Source of the DNA: Ophiura sarsii
Lineage: Eukaryota; Echinodermata; Ophiuroidea; Amphilepidida; Ophiuridae
Length of the DNA stretch: 64,000 nt
Assembly (NCBI GenBank): GCA_035610835.1
Contig: CM069447.1
Coordinates: 24,644,161-24,708,160, forward strand
Direction of reading: 5' to 3'
The notes under the pieces are model-generated. The model saw only the letters and a list, made by a program, of their open reading frames with translations, was not told where the DNA came from and ran no database searches. Shown here in pieces: positions 33,672 to 47,222 of this stretch. Within the stretch, counting starts at the first letter, position 1, and the number at the start of each line of letters is the position of its first letter. The position numbers and the translations under genes were made by a program.

Positions 33672-33895
33672 CAAGGTATCGCCCGATACTGGAACATAAA
33701 AACGTTCCAGTATCGCTCGATACTTGAACACAATTTGATGTTCCCGGTGTGTCACCCGATACTGGAATAGTAAAATCGTACCAGTATCGACCGATGCTGG
33801 CAACTTTTATGTTCCAGTATTGAACGATGCAACTTTTATGTTCTAGTATTGAACGATACTATTAAACCGGTATTCAATACCAGTATTTGGGACCT
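33672..33895. repeat. Cluster of nested GTATCG palindromes (unit 2)
   Basis: Counterpart of 13345-13560, immediately next to the MITE that inserted at its left border. Confidence 0.85.
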
Positions 33896-35567
33896 AAAGT
33901 ACACCTTTCCCCAACAATCGACAACCAAATATGCCTGGCAAGTTAAAACAAAATCTGGATTCATAAGGACATTATTAACACTGTCAAATGAAACCCAGAC
34001 ATATGATACAACTGAAAACCAGACCGAAAATTCAGAAATGCACCAATCCCTCCTCGAAATGTCTATATCCACCTGCACGTTGCAATGACAGAAATGAACA
34101 ATTCATACACAGCGACGCATCAAGTGACGGGAGTTCGACTTCCGCTGGGATTAATAAGCTCAATATTTCAATAGCGGGCCAGATTGGGAACGGGACTGAG
34201 TTTTTAAGGGAACGGTCTCCCGTCACAGTGAACAAAGAAATTCATATGTTGCCGATTAAATAAGATAAGTCTGTTATCCATATGTTATCAATGTTAAAAA
34301 AATGCATCGCTTTTTAATACTATAAGACTCATATTTAGCGTAAAAAATTCACTCTCACCCTAAAATAACTATAAAAAGGTGTAAACTCGCCTAGAAAATG
34401 GTTGTCTCATCACGGTAAACCTGTCGCAATGGTAACATGTCGACCTGTGTCGTGGGACGTTGGGAACAAAAGTGAGGTTACATCATCGGACTAGCATCCA
34501 CAAGGAATTCTGGTACAATAATTGCACAAATACAGTGGTAATGACAACGTACACCCGTACATTTCGAACTTCCTTGTGAAATGGGCTCTGGTTCGGGAGC
34601 TAACTGATAAAGACGTATAATATGCTTCACTTCATATTAATAAATGAAAACTCTAAATTATTAATAAATAAATACTCTAAATATGTAGCCCTACATTAAT
34701 TAAATTAAATTGCGATATCAGTACTGAAATCATATACGGCTGTCCATCTTTGCATGAAATTGAAAGTATAACGAAAATAATCCTTGCGTTCGATATATTT
34801 TCCAAACAATGCACTCTTGACTACAAAAAGCATTCAATATGTTAAAAGAAAGAAACCGAAAATATTATTTTACACATATAAACGTAGCGTCGCTATGATA
34901 GTAGTATACCGTATTCCGTTATCACATTAAAACCATTCATTTGAATATAGGGAAATAGCAACCGCAAAATAGTCCAAAAAAAGGATATGTATGGCCTCAG
35001 GCAATTTATAATGTAGCTATTAGCTACGGATGCAACAAGTATACGATTTAATCACGGATGCATATTTTCATTGAGAAGAATGATGTTTAAAGATTCTACC
35101 CTCATTGATTTCAACGTTCATTAACCCCTCATCATACAGCATGTGACTATGTAAATCATTGATATGTCATAATTCATTTAGGTTATTAAGATATATTATT
35201 GAACTCACGTTTTCACGTGAATCACAGCAGACCCGTTTCTGTCAAGATATTCCATTTCAGTTCGTTGACTTCAATACGGAATCTTGGGAACTTAAAGTAA
35301 ACGCATAGAATTCAATGTATACATTATATGTTTCGAGGAATTTACTGATGTATTCATTACGGGTATCACTTTGGAAGACGCAATGCTGTGATACCGACCA
35401 TATCACTGCGTTTAACCCCTCGGTTGCGTCTGTTGTGAAGTGCCCTTCATTAATATAATTGTGAATTAAGAATTATATGGACCAATGTTTGCGTTTATCT
35501 ACGCGGCTATTAGTTTTACCATTTTATAAAAAAACAAGATTTATTCAGACATCTGTCCCAACATTAG

Positions 35568-36768
35568 CGGCCGAGTGCACCAATGACGGGTAGCTGAAGA
35601 ATGGCGCTACCTCGCTAGTAACTGAGGCGTAACCCAAAATGTTGAGAGCGCCAATGCGGGGTAGGCTACTAGGCTAGTAACTGGCGGGTAATTTACGCTA
35701 AATGTTATACCTGACCGGACCCAAGAGTAAGTTGGGGCATAACGTTTTATGCCACAAGTCAGTCGATTATTATAGCAGTAGCGTAAATTTGTTGTGAACA
35801 TTGGAGGGGATGATTCGCTGATGCCGAAGGACCACTTGCGCTTGCATGCCCAGGGGATGTCAATTTGAAGTGGAATGTGACCCTCACAAGCTGAAATATT
35901 TTATATTTTTGAAAAATCCATTCATGCACTTTGGTGATTTTTTTAGTCAAAATTTAGATCAACTCCTTTTGCCCATTCACACTAATCGCACCGACTTTTG
36001 GTCATATTTTGACCAAAATGTACTAATTGTCCAAGGATCTTAAATAATGACTAAATAAATAAACTTATTATTGTTTTTATTAAATAAAAACTGATAAAGC
36101 CAAGTTTCAACATTATTGTGAGTGGAAGGGTAGAACAAGAAGAACGAAAAATAAATAAAAGCATATCGTGCTGCGCGTGGTCTGGGGATCGAACCGGGGT
36201 TCTGCGGTTAGCAAGCGAACTAAAAGGTATCCACGCCACGGAAGTATTTGTGCTAAGAGGTGTGTTATAATTGTTTCCATCGGGTACTTGGGTTTGTCAT
36301 TAAAATTGTGCTTTTTGGTGCAATGTGTGTATGTGCCCCTCGCCCAAAATATGTTTGTAATGTCATGATAGTCCTTAATTTTTAAAAAGCGGTAAACAAA
36401 CTTCAAAATGTTTTGCCATAAAATGGCATCATTTTTTCCGGATCGCAGGCCGACTCCACGTGATTCTTGATTTACATTCACCTATGACCCAGCGAGTGAC
36501 GACATGTTTTTAATATTACGGAGGTCCATTCACGTCAGAATTTTACAATAAACTATAGGTTAACACTTGGCATATGCGCCAATTAATTTTGTAAGGGGAT
36601 GATGCTGATTAATGTGGATATTTACCTTGCTAGTTGCTATTCTGGTGTTACTCGCCAGTTATGCTCTAAGAATTACATCGTTAGTAAGTTATGCTACAGT
36701 TAGAGCATGACTACTAGGGAGGTAAGCTACCTCCCTATTAAGTTACCCGTCATTGGTGCACTCGGCCG
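35568..36768. mobile_element. 1,201-bp TIR element inserted in a MITE (unit 2 only)
   Basis: The ends are cggccgagtgcaccaatgac and its exact complement, followed by more divergent inverted sequence (gggtagct / agttaccc). A TAG flanks both sides and the other units lack the insert (cccaacattcgaagtc), suggesting a 3-bp target duplication. Near the left end, subrepeats of the form gctagtaactg-gg-gtaa occur two to three times. No transposase is seen; it carries a tRNA-like segment at 36175. The superfamily is not assigned. Confidence 0.87.
36175..36236 (-). other. tRNA-like segment, probable SINE head (not a functional tRNA)
   Basis: On the minus strand it reads gcgtggatacctttta, then gttcgcttgctaaccgcag, then aaccccggttcgatcccc and accacgc. 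The terminal gcgtgg/ccacgc can pair like an acceptor stem, and ggttcgatccc is a good RNA polymerase III B box. At 62 nt it is too short for a full tRNA; the D arm is missing and the T stem pairs poorly. This fits a tRNA-derived SINE fragment carried inside the 1,201-bp element. Confidence 0.5.
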
Positions 36769-38201
36769 TAGAAGTCTTAAATCAAGAATAACTAAACCAA
36801 TACTAGGCGTATTAGTACTTTCATGGTGATTCGAAATATGGCGATAAACTTTGACATAGGTTTCACCCTGTAGAATAATTACACAAAACAGAATGAAACA
36901 GTTGCGTTCTCTTTAAATCGAACTGGCAGACGTCTGCCGTTGATTCCGAGATAAAACCCACTTCATCAAACCTGCTGAAAGCCCATTAGAAAGACCCCTG
37001 GAGGGAAAGTGAAGCATATGCACATTAACAGTGACGTTTTTACCTTCTCTTGGGCCATCAACGTAAAGATCATCTTATCAGGTTTGGCATTATTAGCTAA
37101 CTTATAGACTTCAATCATTGTATAAGTTGTGTTGTATAATATATGGTGTGCAGAGGATAATGCTATTTTACACACAAAAATAGCCATTACATCGGAGATG
37201 TCCGACGTAATGCATCACCGATGGCTTCGGGTTGACAACACACAAATCTCGCACGAAAGATTCCACTGATTCCGATTGAGTAATTGCGATAAAATCATTG
37301 AGACCTTTAGACATAGAACCGTGATTTTGCTTGAGGTTGAAAAATGCTTCTCAATTGGGAGATTTGTCGAAATGTAGAAATCCAAAATATTCGGGATGGT
37401 TTTCTAACGTGATGGTTAACCATCTAAATGTCTGAAGGCATTTGACCTAGATATTTGGTAGATACGAAAAGTCTGATTTGAAACGGCGGCATTTAAAAAC
37501 ATCGTTTAGCTATTGGGTATTACAGTCTGGGAGGGAAATGGGGGTATGTTTTATGGAGAATAAAAATAGGACATAACACCTAAACGGAGATTTGTGGTCC
37601 AATATCGTTTATCCTCAACTGATCAACATGACACCATACCACGTTATGTGTATCACGCCTTTGTCTTTTTTGTTTGCCAAATTCCAGCATTGGCAGTCGA
37701 TAAACAATTCCAAATCAGAATAATTAGATCTGCAACAAATAAATGTTAGACTTCTCTCATTATAACATACTAGACCGTGTCCTAATATATGCAAAACGTG
37801 CTATGTCCACCCACCATCAAAATGCACCCAATACACATGTATCTACTCATCTGTGTGCATATGGTATGTTACAGATGAATAAGTATATGTCAAAATACTC
37901 AGGGTTGGTGATCGGGGATGTAAAACTAAGGATTGATCTTAACAATAAATGTTGGTTGTCCTACATTCTTAAACTAATATGTCAGTGTTAAATACATTGT
38001 TATGCTCAGTATGCTCTGTGTACATACGTGTAATATGCACACATTAACAATTATTACAGTATAATTGTTACGCTTGTATAAAACTGAAAGCCACTCTACA
38101 TTTTCAGAAAGATAGTAACTTAAAAGAGGATTGGCGATACGATCGACACCATTCATGAGCATGGATTTGATGTATGACGTAAAACGCAGGGCATCACACA
38201 T

Positions 38202-39473
38202 TCATTAGAATTACAAATATGGCCTCTATTCTATTCATTTGGGCCTTATTCATGCTGATGTGCCTCGCGCGTCACTTAAAACAACTCTTTCTCCTCGCTA
38301 CATAACCATAGCGTTTCAATTATTCAAGCACTCACGTTTAAATGCAAGTATACAAACATCAAGACGTCACACACATAATATATGTTGTTGCTAAAAGTAG
38401 TTTTTTAAAAATCAAATCAAGTATTTTCCCCGCCGACCTTACGCTTAATACGCTATAATCAGTGTGCTTTGTAATTGAATTTATTTGACAATAAGCTAAC
38501 ATCATACACTGTCTGATATGCAACCCCTTTTCGATCCTCTCTTGTCTAGATATCTACTCTTTTCTACCTCGATCAAATAACCTATTACGTAGATATCAAT
38601 GTTACTATTATATGATTTGTTTAGATCAAGCGCATATCTTGTTTCTTGTTCTACATTATTAAAAAAAATCCATTTTCCACACTAACATACAGTTTTATGT
38701 GAATCATAAGTAACAGAGCCATTATTGCATTCAGGTAATACTGACGTGTATTTTGTCTGTAAATGATCTTAAAGGTGTATGTCCCGATCACTTAAGCTTT
38801 TTTTACACATCGACATATTCTGATATCAGAAGAAAACTCATATTTTTTTCTCATTATTTCAGTAACATCTTAGGCGCAAGATACATTCCATTTAGACGCT
38901 ATAGACCAAAATGCAGTGGATTACTACCAAAGGTGGTTAACCACCCGGCCAGTTTGTGTACTACTCAACGGGCAAATTGCATGCCACCTTGTGCTTCTGA
39001 AATAAGAACCATTGGAGCTATGCAACTCAAACTTTGGAATATGACTATTTTAAAGATGACCCTTCATGTAGAATAGATCATATCAAGTTGAAAATCGGGT
39101 CAGCAATCGGAACACCTACTGTAACTTGTGCATCTTCACATGAAATGAAATGCAAGTTACTTCGATAAAATGTCATATAAATAGTAACAGTTTCAAAATC
39201 CTTCGCAGATATTTCCCTCATTTGTAGAAAAGAGCGCCACCAATAAGAGTCCAATAACCGACTATCACTTAGCGAGTGAAGTTGTTAGTCTATCATAGTC
39301 TAAATATTATTACACGCTATTTTCAAACATTTTTCTTTCGTAAATTGGCTGTTTGGGTTATATTCAGGTCCCGATTGGATAATGTTGACGCGAAATAGCA
39401 AAACAAATCTTTGAATATTACTATGGATTATGTAATGATTGCATTACGCTGATTGGCCTTCCATAGCCGTTGG
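38202..39473 (+). repeat. E3 region, first copy in unit 2
   Basis: Homologous to 17155-18740 of unit 1. A 13-bp piece (tttcatctgatac) is missing near 38231, and the end stops at agccgttgga. It is followed by unique sequence, so its Q3 part is lost. It retains the insert gtgtactactcaacgggcaa at about 38957. Confidence 0.8.
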
Positions 39474-39988
39474 AACCGTTTACCAGATATAACTATTTTG
39501 GTAAAGTGTCTGCATTTTGAAACCGAACACATTATTGAATATTTTACTCAATAGTGCTTGATATTAACGAACAAGTGGATTAATGTTTGGTACACAATTG
39601 CTAACTAATAAAGACAAATCAATCATTCTCATTTATTTTTTCAATCATTAAATGCGAAATAATGACAAAACAATGTCATCATTACACGAATTTAGCAACA
39701 ATAACAATACATTTGGCTTTGCGATAGTCGGATTCAGCTCGGACTAGTGTGTGGACCGTTTTCAATAGTGGCATTTAGTAGATCTTTTAAGAGAAAATAT
39801 CGCAAATCTTGTTCGGTTTATAAAATGTTGACTTTTACGCAAATGATCATAAAATATGTTTACCACAACCAATTTCAACCAACTAAAATTCTTTAGAAAG
39901 CTAATGAGATAATCCGTCTGCCTTGATAACAAATTTGTGCACAGATTTTAAAATATAGAGTCCCAAAGTTGAGAACACTTTTTTTGAC
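39474..39988. other. Unique 515-bp block at a duplication junction (unit 2)
   Basis: It matches no other part of the window and lies between the first E3 copy and a transposed piece from the 30.3-kb region. No gene is recognised. It may be sequence from outside the array brought in by the rearrangement, or a decayed element. Confidence 0.6.
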
Positions 39989-40435
39989 TCACATGGTGAT
40001 TTCAAATATGGTAATGAAATTCAATAATTATGACATGTTTAAAACATTTTGTGAAATTTTGGAACGTCGTCTGCAAACACCTGCCGCGTGGAAAGTGTTA
40101 ATTATTAACCGTTGGCGAAATATCGAGATTGGCTAATACTGGATAATGCAAAGTAAACAAATCTACTCAAATACAGCTCTCCATTTCAATATAACTTCGA
40201 GTATAGAAATGGCCACTTGACGCATTTGTTATTTAATAAACACGTTCAACTGAACGTGTAACGATTTCCGATGCAGAATGAGTTGCCCAGCAGTGACCTT
40301 GTGATGATTAAAAAAATGACATTTCTGTCGTTATCGTTGTTGATTTATAATTATTCAATCACCATAATCATGATGAATTCTTCATTGAAATACACGTCTA
40401 AGCTTTTGTTGGACTCGGACACGAGTTTGGACTCC
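39989..40435 (+). repeat. Displaced copy of 30300-30743 (unit 2)
   Basis: It starts in the MITE tail (catggtgatttcaaatatgg), continues through gccgcgtggaaagtg with TTAA, and ends cacgagtttggactcc exactly where it jumps to attcattagaattac. Its source lies about 9.7 kb upstream in the same orientation. Confidence 0.85.
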
Positions 40436-41820
40436 ATTCATTAGAATTACAAATATGGCCTCTATTCTTTCATCTGATACTCATTTGGGCCTTATTCATG
40501 CTGATGTGCCTCGCGCGTCACTTAAAACAACGCTTTCTCCTCGCTACATAACCACAGCGTTTCAATTATTCAAGCACTCACGTTTAAATGCAAGTATACA
40601 AACATCAAGACGTCACACTCATAATATATTTGTTTGCTAAATGTAGGTTTTTTTTTTTATCAAATCAAGTATTTTCCCCGCCGTCCTTACGATTAATACG
40701 CTATAATAATTGTGCTTTGTCATTGAATTCTGTTGACAATAAGCTAACATCATACACTGTCTGATATGCAACCCTTTTTCGATCTATTCTGTTCTACCTC
40801 GATTAAATAACCTACTACGTAAATATCAATGTTACTATTACAGTTTGATTTGTTTATATACCGAGCGCATATATGGTTTCTTGTGCTACCTTATTTTAAT
40901 AATAAGGGGGAAACGGACTTTAAAAAGTCCGTTTCCCCCACTAACATACAGTTTTATGTGAAAAATAAGTAACAGAGCCATTATTGAATTCAGGTAATAC
41001 TGGCGTGTATTTTTCTGTAAATTATCTTAAAGGTGTATATTCCGATCACCTTTTTTCACATCGACGTATTCTGATATCAGAAGGAAACTCATAATTGTTC
41101 TCACTATTTCAGTAAAATCTTAGGAGCAATATACATTCCATTTAGACGCTAAAATGCTGTGGATTACTGCCAAAGGTGGTTAATAACCCGGCAAGCTTGT
41201 GCTTCAAAAATAAGAACCATTGGAGCTATATGCAACTCAAACTTTGGAATATGACTATTTTAAAGATGACTCTTCATGTAGAATAGAACACTTGTTGAAA
41301 TTCGGGTCAGCAATCGGAACACTTACTATAGCTTATACATATCCTGCATTTGTGCATCTTCTTATGAAATGAAATGCAAGTTACTTTGATAAAATTCGTC
41401 GCTGTTTTGACATACAGGCACATCACTTTACTTAATTCTGTTGTGATGTGCCGGTATGTCAGAACAGCGACGAAATATCATATAAATAGTAACAGTTTCA
41501 AAATCCTTCGCAGTTATTTCCCTCATTTATAGAAGGGAGCGCCATCAATAGAAGTTCAATAACCGACTATCACTTAGGGAGTGAACTTGTTAGTCTATCA
41601 TAATGAAAATATTATTACACGCTATTTTCAAACATTTTTCTTTCGTAAATTGGCTGTTTGTGTAGTATTAGGTCCCGATTGGATCATTTGACGCGAAATA
41701 GCAACACAAATCTTTGAATATTACTATGGATTATGTTATGTTTGCATTACGCTGCAATAAGGTCGAGTTCACAGTTGTAAGATGTGATGCCATTGGCCTT
41801 CCGTAGCCGTTGGCAGGGTA
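40436..41820 (+). repeat. E3 region, second copy in unit 2
   Basis: This second copy is complete and continues into Q3. It keeps the 13 bp missing from the first copy. It contains the 78-bp micro-MITE at 41396 and a short palindrome at about 40912 (ggggaaacggactt with its complement). Confidence 0.85.
41396..41473. mobile_element. Complete 78-bp micro-MITE (unit 2 only)
   Basis: It is an almost perfect palindrome: tcgtcgctgttttgacatac, then aggcacatcactttac, then the complement ending gtcagaacagcgacga. Units 1 and 3 and the first copy of the duplicated region lack it (gataaaatgtcat). It shares its arms with 13674. Its small size and complete symmetry suggest that it is just two terminal repeats. 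Confidence 0.85.
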
Positions 41821-43114
41821 ACAATCTAAAGTATACGCTCATGTTCCAACAACTAGATCAGTGATCACAATAATGTATGTAGGTGGGTTATATAAACAAG
41901 TATCACATTATAAATGATGCAAAGGTAAACAAAGTGTTTCATTAAGTGTGGGGGTAAAATCACGGTGTGTAGGAATAACCATAGATCGTCAATAGATTGG
42001 ATTATTATCACCCGGATTATCTCTATTAAAATGTTGTGTCGAGCTGATCTTAAGTGCTCAACAAAAGAAAATCATACACTTTGTTTCAAATATTTTTTGA
42101 CCAAACAGACTATATATAGACATTTCGATGAATCTTTCTTGCACAATTTGATACCAAAGTTGCAACCTAACAACAAAGATAATTTGCATCCCTTACCATC
42201 CCCACACGCAACCGTTGAACGCACTACGCACTACGTGAAATAGGAACTTAACATTTTGGGACAAACATGACTGTTGTCAATGGTGTGTTTAAAATGGTGG
42301 TTTCAGAGCAGACGCCGGTTGTTTCACATAGCTAGCTTATAATAGGATTTTCTCAAAATATATTGGATAAAGTGTGAATTATTGGTCCCTTTGTGTTGGT
42401 TGATTGCGTCTACGCAATCATCCACCACCCCGGGAAAATGTTAACAGCTCTCTACGCGTACTCAAAAAAACGCTTCAAATATAACATATTAAACGCCCCC
42501 ATCGTTAGCACTCCGAAATTAATCACTCTGCCGTAATGTTCTCTCGAATGAGGTCATGGCAGAAAAAAATAATTTGAATGTGTAATATATTTCAATCGTC
42601 AAACATGTATGTCACATAATGTAATTTGAGGCCAAGTAATCTTGATGGCTCGCACAAAGTCCCATCGCAATAAATTCGACGGTTGAATATGAAACCATTA
42701 CCTAGATAATGATCACCACCTTGAGATTATACACACTAGCAAAATAAAAATCCACTCTTCTTTCGCCTTAACACTCTCATGATATACGCAGTGGTTTGTT
42801 GGTTTGTTGAACAAATGTGCACATTTTTGGTTCCAAACTTGTCGAGGTTGGTAACAGTTTACAATAAGAGATTTTGTATGTACCACTTTTAATGCAGAAA
42901 AAAAATCAGTAAAGTATCCGTATATACTTGTATACACACTTTATATAAGAAGACTTCTTGCACTCAAACCTTTTAATAGAAAGTAGCCCATAATCGTGAT
43001 AACACCACAGCTTCATTTTATAGTACCCATTGTCAATTATTATGTTATGCTATCATTGTCCTTTCGACTAAGTTTGTACCCCATGTACAATTACGTCCAC
43101 CACACCATACCTAA

Positions 43115-43322
43115 CACTTTCCACGCAGCTATTAGTTTTACCATTATACAAAAGTCTCTCTCATGGATTACTCAACCAATACTAGGCATGCTAGTATTTT
43201 TTATCAATGCATTTCTCATGGTGATTCCAAATATCGTAATGAAATTCAATAATGTTGACATATTTTAAACATTCTGTGAAATGTTGGAATATCGTCTGCA
43301 GACGCCTGCCGCGTGGAAGAAG
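43115..43322 (+). mobile_element. piggyBac-like MITE, orthologous insertion in unit 3
   Basis: Unit-3 counterpart of the MITE at 1078. The left target site has mutated to CTAA and the right remains TTAA. The middle is full length, as in unit 1. Confidence 0.83.
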
Positions 43323-43775
43323 TTAATATCCTGAATTTTGCAATATATGTACCAACATTATACCCGTTTTATTTTACCAGCTCATAATCTGCGCCTATTC
43401 TGTATGTAGAGTTTCATCAACCTATATCACTACCTTAATCACGTGACTTTCACGTGACTTTTTTTGGGCTAAATAACCTACGTGCGATCAAGTTAAGCAC
43501 ATAGTGTATTTGATAATATGAATACAAATGAATATTGGAGGCCCATCGGCACTGATATAATAATTATGCAGGGATGTATTGTGTCGGATCTGTTCTATAA
43601 AGGTCGGACATTGTATTCATAACATACAAGACGCTAAAGTATATGAAGCAGTATATATTGCAATTTAAAATTATCTACCCATTCTCAAAGATGTTAATGA
43701 TAAACTTATGTTGTTTCAAATATTTATTATAGCCAACACGGCATATTTAAGATTAAACTATTCTAATATTAATGA

Positions 43776-44170
43776 TTTCCAATGTAAATAGTGCACTCAG
43801 GCATCTACTTAGTTACGCAAAGAACAAGAATTGTGTTTACCGGTGCACGGTACAGGAAAAACAACGTTAACCGTGCACGTAATTGTCGCGTAGGTTTGAC
43901 AAGCATCTTAAACTTAAATACTGATTGATAATATATTTGTCCGAGTTTACTAAAACAATTGTATTACGATAATAATAACAATTTCAAATGTAAATAGTCA
44001 ACTCAGGCATTTATTTTGTTATACAAAACAAGAAATGTGTTTACCGGTGCACCTGTAACAGGGAAAACAACGTTACCAGTGCGTGTAATTATTGCGTGGT
44101 TTAACAGACAAATACAACTTAAATGGTAATTGCTAATTCAATTGCCCGAGTTCACTAATGATAAAACATG
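43776..44170 (+). repeat. Two-copy tandem repeat, unit 3
   Basis: Unit-3 counterpart of 2485-2880. The copies start at 43776 and 43982. Confidence 0.83.
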
Positions 44171-44342
44171 GAGTGGCTGCGTTTGTGTGATTTGCCCAAT
44201 ATCGTAACGATTATAGAAATTAAAAGAAATGATCTAATTTAAAAAATAACACAGTAACACAATATAGTAGTATATATTTCTTGAGTAACATATTGTTTAA
44301 AAAGAAATTAAAACGTGTGAACAGATGCGTGAAAGGTTACAA

Positions 44343-44560
44343 GCAAGCAGCTGCAGACGACATTCCAAAATGTTTCAAAAATGTCAACATTATTGAATTT
44401 CATTACCATTTTTGGAATCAATATGAGAAATGCATTAACATAAGTACAAATGCCTAGTATTGGTTCAGTAAACCTTGAGATAGACCTTTAAAGTTGGAAA
44501 AGGTTTCTGAAATATCTGTTTTGTATAATATGGTAAACTAAAAACCAAGGGGAAGAGTAA
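44343..44560 (-). mobile_element. piggyBac-like MITE, inverted, left end deleted (unit 3)
   Basis: Unit-3 counterpart of 3190-3420. The left TTAA end and about 130 bp before it are missing, so the element begins inside (gcaagcagctgcagacgac). Confidence 0.7.
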
Positions 44561-45199
44561 ACACTCCTTATAGGGAACATGTTCAAGCCGATCTTCCAAC
44601 TTCAGAATACCATAATACGTTCAATACTCGATATTTGTTTCACAGTTCAATGCCCACTTGTCACGATTCACTATCCACTGAAAAGTTGTTCGGTTTAAAT
44701 CATCAATACGTAAGGTTGTCTTCTAACTGACCTTAACGATGTAATAATCATGTAGTATGAAAAGATTATTAATCTAAGTCTCCGCATAATGGTTTTTTTC
44801 ATTAGAGAAATATCTTTAGGACATACTATAAACACCTGCCCGTGTCTCTATAATAATACCTCCTGCCAAGAGATAGCAGTCTCCATAGACACTTGTCAGT
44901 CTTGTTGACCATCATGGTCATATCTCGTCTTTCATCTTGGAACATAACCTTTGGCTAAGCTGTGAAGTATGGTATGCAATAACGTGTCACGTTAATCAGT
45001 CACTTAAAAGGTAATAGTAGTGAGGTCGTTGACGGATATGACCCGATGTAAAACGAGCCCTGGTCCCCTGGAGCCATGATCGTTCTGCATCCATAGACAA
45101 ACACAGGATGAAGCGTGAAACTAGTGTTGCGTACAGAGATGAGTACCTTATACATGAAGAGCATTTTTGTTGTATTCCAAAATCTTGTAATTGTCATCA

Positions 45200-45268
45200 C
45201 TATAACCCTAACCCTACTACACTACACGGCAACAACACGGCCTGCCTGTTATAGGATTAGGGTTATAG
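45200..45268. repeat. Telomere-like inverted repeat (unit 3)
   Basis: Counterpart of 4069-4136. Both arms are conserved. Confidence 0.7.
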
Positions 45269-45749
45269 AGCAATTTTATTTATTTTTTAATTCCGAAATT
45301 TTGTAAATTTCATCACTTTAACCAACCTATACTGTACTGTGCAGGGCGGACTATCATGGCTCTAGGGGGACCATGTATACTTCTCTACACCGGAACAAAT
45401 TGGATAGAGAGGTGAAGTTGGTAAGCATAAGAAACGTAAATTGTATCATATGAAAATTTCCAACAATTCCATCATGGGGCAAATTATTGAGAACAATTTT
45501 AAACCAAACGTAGGCGCTAAAACTACAGACGCACTAACGAACAGACGTCAATGACATGCGTGATATTTATTTATTTGTAAGTTTATTTTTTTCTCTATGA
45601 AATAAATTCGCACATCAGTAAACAGACAGCCATGTGTTAGCGTGGACATGTTTATGCATCCAAGGAGAAATGCTACATCTTTTTTTCACTCAGGATAACA
45701 GTACAAAAATAGGTGTTCAGAATCAAAAATGAAAAAAAAGGAAAATATC

Positions 45750-46010
45750 TCACGTAAAGTAGCCGTCCCTTGGGTGTGAGAAATAAACGATGCGTTAATG
45801 TATTTACGTTGTATTTACGTTAGATAAGTATGTTTCCCGACAAACCTTACTATTAGTCGAGAAACATCCCCGGGACATTGCACAAAACACCTGCCTATCT
45901 ATCTACTATAAGAGCCGCCAAAAGGACAGCGGTCGGGTGACGAAAAGTGTGACGTTGTGTTAAATAGGCTGCCTTGTGGAACGCTTTAGCGGCGGTATGG
46001 CTTTTGATTC
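45750..46010 (+). promoter_or_regulatory. P2 module with TATA box (unit 3)
   Basis: Counterpart of 4580-4840. TATAAGA lies at 45907-45913. The core is intact with one or two substitutions. Confidence 0.5.
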
Positions 46011-46324
46011 AATATTTCTGTTCTAGACAAGAATGTAATATCTCTGAACACAATGATGAATAAAACGCTGCCGCATTCTGTGTTATTATATTTTATGTTC
46101 TAATTAGCCCCGTCCTATTTTAAAGAATGCACATAACCTGGAATTATAATTAAATTAATTGTGAGGATCGGCTAACGTTTTCTGTACGGAGTCATGATCA
46201 AAGTTCAATAAATGTTGCCATTGTGAATTATAATCTTACTACTGTTGGCTATGTTTTGTTGCTACTCTTAACCCAAGGACATCCATTTTTGTGCCTACCT
46301 ACTGTCTCCAAGCAAGGTATCATA

Positions 46325-46755
46325 CCTTCATTATAATTGATATAATAGAGGTCTCACTTCTCTCATCGCACATCAATGTTGGCCTGATAAACATCTTCCC
46401 GATAACGACTCTAAGTAACATTTGAATGAATATTCATGTCACTTCCATTATAACGGAACAGAATACATTTAAATCTAGAAATACTAAGTCTACCATATCA
46501 CATTCAAAATGCATCATGGTATATATTTTCGTCATCACCTGAAATACCTTGCCCGCCCTTTTTCGCTTTACCGCATAATCCTGTAAGTCTGCCCTGTAAT
46601 TGAATTCATTAGGAAAGCTAGCAGCGCCGGATCCTTCGTCGGTCCTCTCTTCTTGTCTGGAACTCTACTCTTAGCAGTTCACTCGAATAGCATTTTACAT
46701 ACTAAGTGGCTGTCAGTGTTGCTTTCATACGATATATTTATATATTCTTTTACGG
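46325..46755 (+). repeat. E1 module (unit 3)
   Basis: Counterpart of 5130-5600. All landmarks are present. Confidence 0.7.
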
Positions 46756-47222
46756 TCCTGTTGCACGCTTAGATTACAAAAAAAATACAACACTTTCCTA
46801 CCAACCAAATGGAGATTTTTTTTAACGAAAACACATTAACGCTAAAAATCAAAACTATCGACATTGTGATGTGTAGGAATAATGAAGTGAGCGGCAACGC
46901 TTAATCCTTGATCATTTCGGCAATACAGTTTATGTAATCGTGATGCGGACAAAGGGAATGTTGTGTGTGCATGATGTGTAGGAAATTGTTGACATGTTTT
47001 TTTAATATTATTTGTTTGTAGCCCATGTCATGCCCGTCGCGAAATTCAAATGGTTTGGTCAATGTACCGATTTAAACACGATAAACCTTTAAGTTCTTCA
47101 TAGTCATTGCGAAAAAAATGGTTAATAATTCTGTAAACTAGATACACTAACCTAATTCGCGATTTACTTGCGGACAATGTGCATTTGTTGTATTTAATTT
47201 TTGTTGTATATTTCCGGATCTA

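Larger units (their letters stand above)
19118..42183 (+). repeat. Giant tandem repeat, unit 2 (23,066 bp)
   Basis: Second full unit, collinear with unit 1 and the longest of the three. Most of the extra length comes from a duplicated E3 region (38202-39473 and 40436-41820) with rearranged DNA between the two copies, and from inserted elements at 21639, 31637, 32020, 33434, 35568 and 41396. It also keeps about 600 bp at 26655-27275 that units 1 and 3 lack. No host gene is visible. Confidence 0.95.
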
